Of a stretch of 64,000 bases of DNA, positions 61,438-64,000 are shown piece after piece (positions within the stretch are counted from its first letter, which is position 1; every line of letters starts with the position of its first letter). This DNA comes from Frankia nepalensis. GTDB taxonomy: Bacteria; Actinomycetota; Actinomycetes; Frankiales; Frankiaceae. The stretch lies in NCBI RefSeq assembly GCF_016786325.1, contig NZ_JADWYU010000094.1, positions 697 through 64,696 on the forward strand, read 5' to 3'. Under the pieces are notes generated by a model that was given only the letters and a program-made list of their open reading frames with translations, did no database searches and was not told the DNA's origin. Both the position numbers and the translations under genes were made by a program.

Positions 61438-62961
61438 ATGGAGATTCAGACCGAGAAGCGCTGCGGCTGCCGCGACCCGGAGACCGGGAAACAGCTCGGC
61501 AAGCGTTGCGCGAAGCTCAGAGGACGGAAACCACACGGCAAATGGTCCTGGCGCATCGAAGTGCCAGAAGAACTGATTCCCCTCGTCGGCAGGACGCAGC
61601 TGCGCGGATCGGGCTTCGCGACGAAGGACGCCGCCGAGCAGGACGCCGAGGATCAGCTGGCGAAGGTCCGGGCCGGCCAGAAGCACATCGGCACCCTGAC
61701 CGTCGGCGAGTACCTCGACCAGTGGCTGGAGTCGAAGCGCCGGCTGCGCCCGACCGCGCGCCGCTCGTACGAGAGCCACATCCGGCTGCACCTCAAGCCA
61801 TGGCTCGGCCAGGTGCCGCTGTCGGGCCTGCGGGCGGACCACCTCGACAAGGCCTTCCGGCAGATCGAGGCGGCGGGCGCCCGCAAGTCGCGGCCGACCG
61901 GCCCGGCGACGATCGAGCGCGTCCGGGACACGCTGCGCAACGCGCTGAACGACGCCGTGAAGCGGCGGCTGATCGGCTTCAACCCGGTGGCTGGCGTCGA
62001 GCTGCCCGAGTACATCCGGCCCGAAGTCGAGCCATGGGAGGCGCACGAGGTGGGCGCCTTCCTCGACGAGGCGGCCACCGACCGGCTCGCCGCGATGTGG
62101 GAGCTGATCGCGCTGCACGGCGTGCGCCGGGGCGAGGCCTGCGGCGCGATCTGGCCCGGCCTCGACGCCGACCTGTCGGTGCTGACGATCACCCAGCAGA
62201 TCACAGAGACGGGCGCCAGGCACGGCGTGTGGCCGCCCAAGACCCGGTCGGGCAGGCGGAAGGTCGACCTCGACCCGATGACGCTCGGGTCGCTGCTGGC
62301 GCACCGGCTGAACCAGGACGCCGAGCGCGAGCAGGCCGGCGGGGTGTGGGTCAACGGGACGCTGCCGAACCAGCATGGCAAGCCGGTCGAGCTGTCGGGT
62401 CTGATGTTCACCCGACCTGACGGGCGCTACCTGCCGCCCGAGTACGTCTCGCAGCGCATGCAGACGATCGCCCGGCGGGCGGGCCTGCTCGCCACCATCC
62501 GCCTGCCGGCCCCGGCGCGGGCCGGTCACGTCGTCGTCGGGGCGCTCCAACGCGACCGCGACCCGATCGGCGAGTGGACGCTGTACGTCAACCGCGAGCC
62601 GATCGGCACCGTGACCGTCACCGCGGTGACCCGGCTGTTCGGCAACCGGCACCGGCTGGACCTGGCCGAGCCGCTAGCGGCCGGTGGCGGCGCCGGCGCC
62701 GCCGCCGACGTCGCCGTCGGTGCCGAGCTCGGCCGGGGCCTGCTCTCCCGGCGGCGGCTGCACGACCTCCGGCACGCGTCGGCGTCGATCCAGCTTCAGG
62801 AGGGGATCGACCTGGCGCTCGTCTCCAAGCGGCTCGGGCACTCCTCGCCGGCGATCACCGGGGCGCTGTACGCCCACCTGCTGCGCCCGGCCGGCCAGCG
62901 GGCCGCGCTCGCCGTGGCGAACGCGGTCCCCCGGTCCAGGCGCGCCGCCACGCCCACCTGA
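61438..62961 (+). CDS. int: Tyrosine-family site-specific integrase
   Basis: 507 residues. Zinc-like Cys/basic start (KRCGCRDPETGKQLGKRCAK), then the SAM-like core-binding domain (TVGEYLDQWLESKRRLRPTA). The catalytic domain has Arg in HGVRRGEACG, the Lys hairpin PPKTRSGRRKVDLD, HDLRHASASIQLQ, LGHSSPAITG and the nucleophile Tyr in GALYAHLLRP. About 84 residues (PAPARAGHVVV…) interrupt the usual IRL-HDLRH joint, from about 62506 to 62757. It sits next to the intact tRNA-Ser with its end toward it, so it is the recombinase that inserted and can excise the element. Confidence 0.9.
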   Translation: MEIQTEKRCGCRDPETGKQLGKRCAKLRGRKPHGKWSWRIEVPEELIPLVGRTQLRGSGFATKDAAEQDAEDQLAKVRAGQKHIGTLTVGEYLDQWLESKRRLRPTARRSYESHIRLHLKPWLGQVPLSGLRADHLDKAFRQIEAAGARKSRPTGPATIERVRDTLRNALNDAVKRRLIGFNPVAGVELPEYIRPEVEPWEAHEVGAFLDEAATDRLAAMWELIALHGVRRGEACGAIWPGLDADLSVLTITQQITETGARHGVWPPKTRSGRRKVDLDPMTLGSLLAHRLNQDAEREQAGGVWVNGTLPNQHGKPVELSGLMFTRPDGRYLPPEYVSQRMQTIARRAGLLATIRLPAPARAGHVVVGALQRDRDPIGEWTLYVNREPIGTVTVTAVTRLFGNRHRLDLAEPLAAGGGAGAAADVAVGAELGRGLLSRRRLHDLRHASASIQLQEGIDLALVSKRLGHSSPAITGALYAHLLRPAGQRAALAVANAVPRSRRAATPT

Positions 62962-63016
62962 CGCCCACAACGATCTTCAGAGCCTTGGCGCGCGTCGCCC
63001 GGAGGGCAAACGTGCT

Positions 63017-63080
63017 GGTAGAGAGCGGAGGGCGTGGGATTCGAACCCACGATGAGGTTGCCCCCATAGCGGTTTTCAAG
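63017..63080. repeat. Right attachment repeat inside tRNA-Ser
   Basis: Identical over 64 bp to 13380-13443. It spans the anticodon to the 3' end of tRNA-Ser(UGA) plus nine bases beyond the tRNA, which are therefore supplied by the element. The stop of the integrase gene is 56 bp away. Confidence 0.9.
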
Positions 63081-63112
63081 ACCGCCGCCATCGGCCACTA
63101 GGCGAGCCCTCC
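63026..63112 (-). tRNA. tRNA-Ser(UGA)
   Basis: 87 bases. Acceptor stem GGAGGGC pairs with GCCCTCC; the anticodon at 63078-63076 reads UGA in the loop CUUGAAA; there is a long class II variable arm (TATGGGGGCAACCTCAT) and a T arm GTGGG-TTCGAAT-CCCAC. CCA is not encoded. The tRNA is intact because the element carries a matching 3' end. Confidence 0.95.
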
Positions 63113-63368
63113 TTGACCAGCGGTCCGGAGATCGGCCAGCCCGAGGGCGACTCGGGCCGTCCGGTTCCTGTCCCGCGTGACCGGTCAGCGCGACGCTGAC
63201 CGGTGGGTCGTTGTCTACTATCCCAGCCGCCGCGCCGGCTCGTCCCGAGGCTCGGGTTTAGGCCAGACCGGCGGGCGGCGCGCCGATCCGAGCACGTCGG
63301 CCGAGGCGCGTCGACCCGAGGCGCGCCGGGCGAGCCGCGTCGGCTCGGCGGAGCGACCCGGAGGTGTC

Positions 63369-63965
63369 TCAGCTCGCGGCGATGGGGGTGACGCCCCCGC
63401 CGGGACGGCCGGTGACGTCCCAGAGGTGGTGGACGGGGTCATGCGCGAAGTAACGCGCGAACGTGTCGATCGTGAAGCGGGCGCCGTCGCTTCGCTCGCC
63501 CGTACGCCGCCAGCGCTCGCCGGAGACGGTCGCGAACCGGGCGGCGACCTTGGCCGCCGCGGCGGCCAGGTCCGCGGCGACCTGGGCGGGGTCCTGGTCG
63601 CCGTAGTGGTCCGTGACGGCGGTCTCGTCCTGGTCCCAGTTCGGGTAGAGGGGGTTGTCCCGCGTGAGCATCAGTTGGAGCCGCTCGTCGTAGAGGCGCA
63701 GGACGTCGCGCACATGGCAGGCGTATTCCAGCGTCGACCAGCGGTCCGGCGCCGGACGGCGGCGCGCCTCGTCGGCCGGCGTCTCGGCGAGTACGGCGAG
63801 CCAGGCGGACGCGACCCGCAGCACCAGGCCCGAGACCTCGGCCGCGGGGAAGGTCGAGGCGTCGAACCCGCACTCCGGGCAGGGCCGTTCCAGCACCCAG
63901 GTCCAGTCCTTGCCGTCCGGGACAATCGCCTCGACGGCGGGCGCGCTGTGGCTCTCGGCGGTCAC
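63369..63965 (-). CDS. DinB-like / mycothiol-dependent enzyme-fold protein
   Basis: 198 residues. The N-terminus WVLERPCPECGFDASTFP contains a Cys pair, and the four-helix-bundle core includes DRWSTLEYACHVRDVLRLYD and RYFAHDPVHHLWDVTG, with the His residues expected at the metal site of DinB/YfiT-like proteins. The exact reaction is unknown; members act as thiol-dependent metalloenzymes. It is the first gene of the right chromosomal arm, outside the element. The 256 bp between it and the tRNA hold no gene. Confidence 0.8.
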   Translation of the reverse strand: MTAESHSAPAVEAIVPDGKDWTWVLERPCPECGFDASTFPAAEVSGLVLRVASAWLAVLAETPADEARRRPAPDRWSTLEYACHVRDVLRLYDERLQLMLTRDNPLYPNWDQDETAVTDHYGDQDPAQVAADLAAAAAKVAARFATVSGERWRRTGERSDGARFTIDTFARYFAHDPVHHLWDVTGRPGGGVTPIAAS

Positions 63966-64000
63966 AGTTGCACCCTAGTCACCGGCAAATCGGGATTTGA

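Larger units (their letters stand above)
13380..63080. mobile_element. Integrated tRNA-Ser-targeted mobilizable element (~49.7 kb)
   Basis: The boundaries are a perfect 64-bp direct repeat (13380-13443 and 63017-63080), which extends to 73 bp with one mismatch. It contains the 3' part of tRNA-Ser(UGA). The intact tRNA is at the right end beside a tyrosine integrase pointing toward it; the left copy is only the 3' fragment. This is the geometry of tyrosine-recombinase insertion into a tRNA 3' end. Cargo includes a MobF relaxase, many toxin-antitoxin genes, a fused methyltransferase, a five-gene helicase/methyltransferase/McrBC operon and regulators. No conjugation pore, FtsK-like pump or replication initiator is seen, so I call it mobilizable. 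Confidence 0.85.

Noticed and set aside
13380-63080. Self-transmissible conjugative element
   Set aside because: A relaxase is present, but I found no VirB4/VirD4-like ATPases, no pore proteins and no FtsK/SpoIIIE-type TraB pump.
1-64000. CRISPR array
   Set aside because: No regularly spaced repeats with unique spacers and no cas genes. The tandem repeats at 7671-7762 have no spacers, and the 12-bp iterons are too short.

Overview
The window looks like the chromosome of a very high-GC filamentous actinobacterium. Codon third positions are almost all G or C, GTG starts are common, and there is a SARP regulator, a RiPP export cassette and many XRE/TPR regulators. The gene style resembles Frankia or a relative, but no single marker fixes the genus.

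Chromosomal left arm (1-13379): a small zinc-ribbon protein beside a LexA-like box; an ABC-2 type transporter pair; a leftward RiPP cassette of the lasso-peptide type (PqqD-like B1, transglutaminase-like B2 and an ABC exporter, with no cyclase and no precursor found) next to a SARP regulator; a class II glutamine amidotransferase; and an AraC regulator divergent from NmrA-like and SDR oxidoreductases. The right arm (63081-64000) holds the 5' half of an intact tRNA-Ser(UGA) and a DinB-like protein.

Between them lies one integrated element of about 49.7 kb (13380-63080). It is bounded by a perfect 64-bp direct repeat covering the 3' part of tRNA-Ser(UGA). The intact tRNA is at the right end, next to a tyrosine integrase. 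The element also carries a MobF relaxase-helicase (56379-61088). I see no type IV secretion genes and no FtsK/TraB-type translocase, so it looks mobilizable rather than self-transmissible. Three clusters of short CATCGC/GCGATG repeats on a 12-bp register lie upstream of a coiled-coil protein gene, upstream of the relaxase, and between relaxase and integrase. They could be binding sites for a common element-encoded factor, or origin sequences.

The element's left third (13.6-28.3 kb) is full of toxin-antitoxin modules and their wreckage: a HigBA-like pair, a PIN toxin with an internal deletion, orphan antitoxins, a chimeric gene, a VapBC pair whose toxin lacks its first catalytic aspartate, and a frameshifted toxin. 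It also contains a fused HsdM-HsdS methyltransferase with an N-terminal helix-turn-helix and an 18-bp palindrome upstream, and a secreted NucA/NucB-type DNase.

The main cargo is a five-gene, tightly packed, 16-kb operon (35435-51530): a giant DEAD/H helicase with a C-terminal DUF1998-like cysteine cluster, an SNF2-like helicase, a large N6-adenine methyltransferase, an McrB-like AAA+ GTPase and an McrC-like nuclease. The first three look like class 1 DISARM functions, with DrmA and DrmB merged in one Druantia DruE-sized chain. The DISARM phospholipase-D protein is absent and McrBC stands in its place. This is the best candidate here for an undescribed anti-phage system. The helicases would act on incoming DNA, the methyltransferase would mark self DNA, and McrBC would cut.
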